From Ficedula albicollis (taxonomy: Eukaryota > Chordata > Aves > Passeriformes > Muscicapidae): a stretch of DNA of 64,000 nt. The stretch is taken from contig NC_021678.1 of assembly GCF_000247815.1 (NCBI RefSeq), forward strand, positions 28,307,749 to 28,371,748, given 5' to 3'. Shown piece after piece: positions 61,631 through 64,000 of the stretch (the first letter of the stretch is position 1; the number at the start of each line of letters is the position of its first letter). The notes beneath the pieces are model-generated. The model was not told the origin of the DNA, did not search any database, and worked only from the letters and a program-made list of their open reading frames with translations. The position numbers and the translations under genes are program-made.

Positions 61631-64000
61631 TGAAAACATTGATTCCCACCATCAGGTAAAAGCATTCTGAGTAATTTTCTTCCCTGTGTGCTCCACAGTT
61701 TCCCAGGGCCTACACTATTAATCTTCACAGCACATAGCACTCACCCAAAATTTGATGTGCTATTCTGTAAAGGTTTGTGCTCCCAGAGCTTTTTAACAAA
61801 TGAGAGATTACCAGATATTGCCTCTACTGGATGATGCTTCAGTAGCTACCAGAAATCTGCATAATGACCTTTCACCACTGGAAATACTGAATGGGAACCA
61901 GACTGAAGAGTGGCATTAGGACAGACCCATACACTGCATTAAAGAGCAGGCAGTATGCACATGGTCCTGTAATTCATGGTTTTATTCAAACTTACATTTA
62001 AGGCCATCCTGCATGTTTACAACTCTTTATCCAGCCTATTCCATGATATTTATTAAATAATTTCTCCATGGCATATCCTCCAGTGTCGTGGGAAAACATT
62101 CTCCAAGGTAACAGAGCTGCACTAGAGTTTGAAAATTAGACAAAAAAAAATCTTATACACCAGGAAAGGACCAGAAAAGGATCTTTCTCTCCTTCTAGGA
62201 GAGTAGGAATTCTGTTTGGCAATGAAGTAGAAAATTCTTAAAAATCAGCCAAAATTAAAATAATATTAGTAGCAAAAGTGCCATTCTTTCTGGACTGGAT
62301 GATCTACCAAAGGCTGTGTTTTCTACTCAGTCGTTACTGTTAAAAAAAAGACCTGATGGGTCAGAAACATAAATCCACATTTTACATTACCTACTGTAGC
62401 AGGATTTCTTAGTGAAAAAGAAAAGCAAACTGACTTCTTTAACAAAATTTGAGCATGAGAGTAGATTGAGGAACTGTTTTATGGATTTTGAAAGCAAATG
62501 CAAGCTTAGTGCTGCCAGGCCCCAAGATGACCAAACTCTGTATGATAGTTTAGAGCCTGAAAAGTGAGAGTATCACCACTGCACTCAGTTCTCAGCTGCC
62601 TGCAAATTTCTCAGAGTCAAGCCCTTGTCATAGAGTCAGGACAAGGATGGAGAGATATTTTTCCCAAGCAGCATAACATGCATAGTGTGAAACAAATGGA
62701 AATGGTCAAAGATCACCCTGAAAGCAGCAGGGTCCCCTGGGCATCTCCTGATGCACCACCAGGCAGCAGGATGACATCCTCAGGCAGGGGGTGTCATTTA
62801 GGATGTGGTACAGCTCCAGAGAATGCATTTGGGAGACACTGGAAGGAAGCTGAGCTGCTGCTAGAGGAGGGCTTCCAAGAGCATCACTTCTGAGGGTAAG
62901 GAATTTTGGGCTCAATGGCTTGGGGCTTTGGATTTCCCAGCGTAGACTTTGCTGATCCCATGCTAGGTTATATCCTGAGCTGGTGGTCTTGGACCTTGAG
63001 CTGGGATCTTGCCTCACACTGGGCAGGGAAGGGGAGTTCCCCAGATGAGGTACTGGTGCATGGTCTGCTGCAGAGCATGTTCTCTCTTCTGTTTGGCTTG
63101 GCCATCCTGCTGCTCCTGCAGTGCAGGAACCTTGCTAAGGGAGCAGAGCCCTGGGGCCCCCTGCCCTGAGCTGGCACCTTTGTGAGACTGTAGCAGAGAC
63201 CACTGCTGGCCACCAAAGCCCCAGGGCTGTCACTGCAGCTGTAGAGACAGGCAGCCACCTCTGGTGCTTTATCCAATCAGCCTGGCAGCCCCACTGCCAT
63301 CCTCCAGCTCTCAGGGCTCCCCTCCCGTGCACAGAGCAGCCTGTGTGGATGAAAGCAGTGCTCTGCAGGTGTCTGCACCAGCAGAATCCAGCAGGCTGGC
63401 TCTGTCTGAGCCAGGCACTGCCAGCCCTGCAGCCCATGGGCATCCTGGCTCAGCCCATGTCCCTTCCAGGGGGTGGCTGGTGGCGGTGGTCCCCTCTGCT
63501 CCCCATGTCCACCCAAACCTGCTCCACTGCACCCCACTGGGATTTACAGCTGCAGACACAGCTGCAATAAGCACCACAGTGGATCCGTTCATTCCCACTG
63601 GCACAGCAGCACCCTGAACAGAGTTAGGAACGTGGCACCTGGGGGAGTGTTCTCCAAAAAGCCTCCTCTAAAGGGCTGGACTCCTGACCACGTCCTGGTG
63701 TCCCCCTTGGAGGCACACAAAGCTGCTGCTCAGCTTGGTTCTCCTTTATATGAAGTGCAGCGAGCAGAAGTAGCAACCCACTTCACAGGCATGCTGTGAG
63801 ACCTCCGTAATGAATGTGCATGAAGGACCAGGGTTGATAAATGCAAAATAGCAAATAAAGAAAACCATGGAGTCTCAGAGCACTGCTAAAGGAAGTCAAG
63901 CATGTGATGAAAACAGGTTTTAATAGATCCTGACCGAAGCTCCCTGTGTTGCAGGCCTGTGAGCAAAATGCAGTCTGCCCCATGCCATGCGTGAGGAGAC
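61631..64000. other. Unique noncoding DNA to the window end
   Basis: No gene or repeat is recognised. The GC-rich part at 63000-63620 opens several overlapping frames on both strands (up to 117 codons) with no known domain. Confidence 0.5.

Overview
This window is noncoding vertebrate nuclear DNA and most likely comes from a bird. The main evidence is a 5'-truncated CR1 retroposon at 13069-14020 with the typical avian CR1 3' end on the minus strand and a readable piece of CR1 reverse transcriptase. Two much older CR1-like fragments (30620-31210 and 58588-58925) and a probable MIR-type SINE relic (44570-44690) support this. I see no mammalian Alu or L1 sequence and no bacterial-type gene packing. 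The kilobase-long perfect simple repeats suggest a long-read assembly. Species cannot be fixed from the sequence.

I support no protein-coding gene, tRNA or rRNA. Open frames are either short chance frames or come from simple repeats and minisatellites that lack stop codons. The window is best read as a gene desert or the inside of a very large intron.

Layout: 1-13 kb is AT-rich unique DNA interrupted by a 1,025-bp (CATAA)n array (591-1615), an unidentified element-like segment beside it (1616-1830), an A-rich tract (7887-7990), a small CpG-rich patch (8043-8170) and a roughly 0.9-kb (TATATC)n array (8288-9194). From 13 to 19 kb lie the CR1 copy with two internal 73-bp duplications, two further short duplications, and a 15-copy 82-bp minisatellite (17381-18611). 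From 24 to 28 kb there are two 57-bp duplications and a 1,062-bp tandem duplication (26019-28143). From 28 to 48 kb is mostly unique DNA with an ancient CR1 relic, a MIR-like relic and short duplications. From 48.6 to 56 kb are stretches rich in homeodomain-type motifs that look like candidate conserved noncoding elements. From 58.6 to 61.6 kb are an old CR1 relic and a nested duplication complex.

The most unusual property is the number of two-copy direct tandem duplications: at least fourteen, most with a unit of 42-73 bp, spread from 13 to 62 kb and 0.5-4% diverged between copies. No genes act together here. Any function would be regulatory, and that part is inference.
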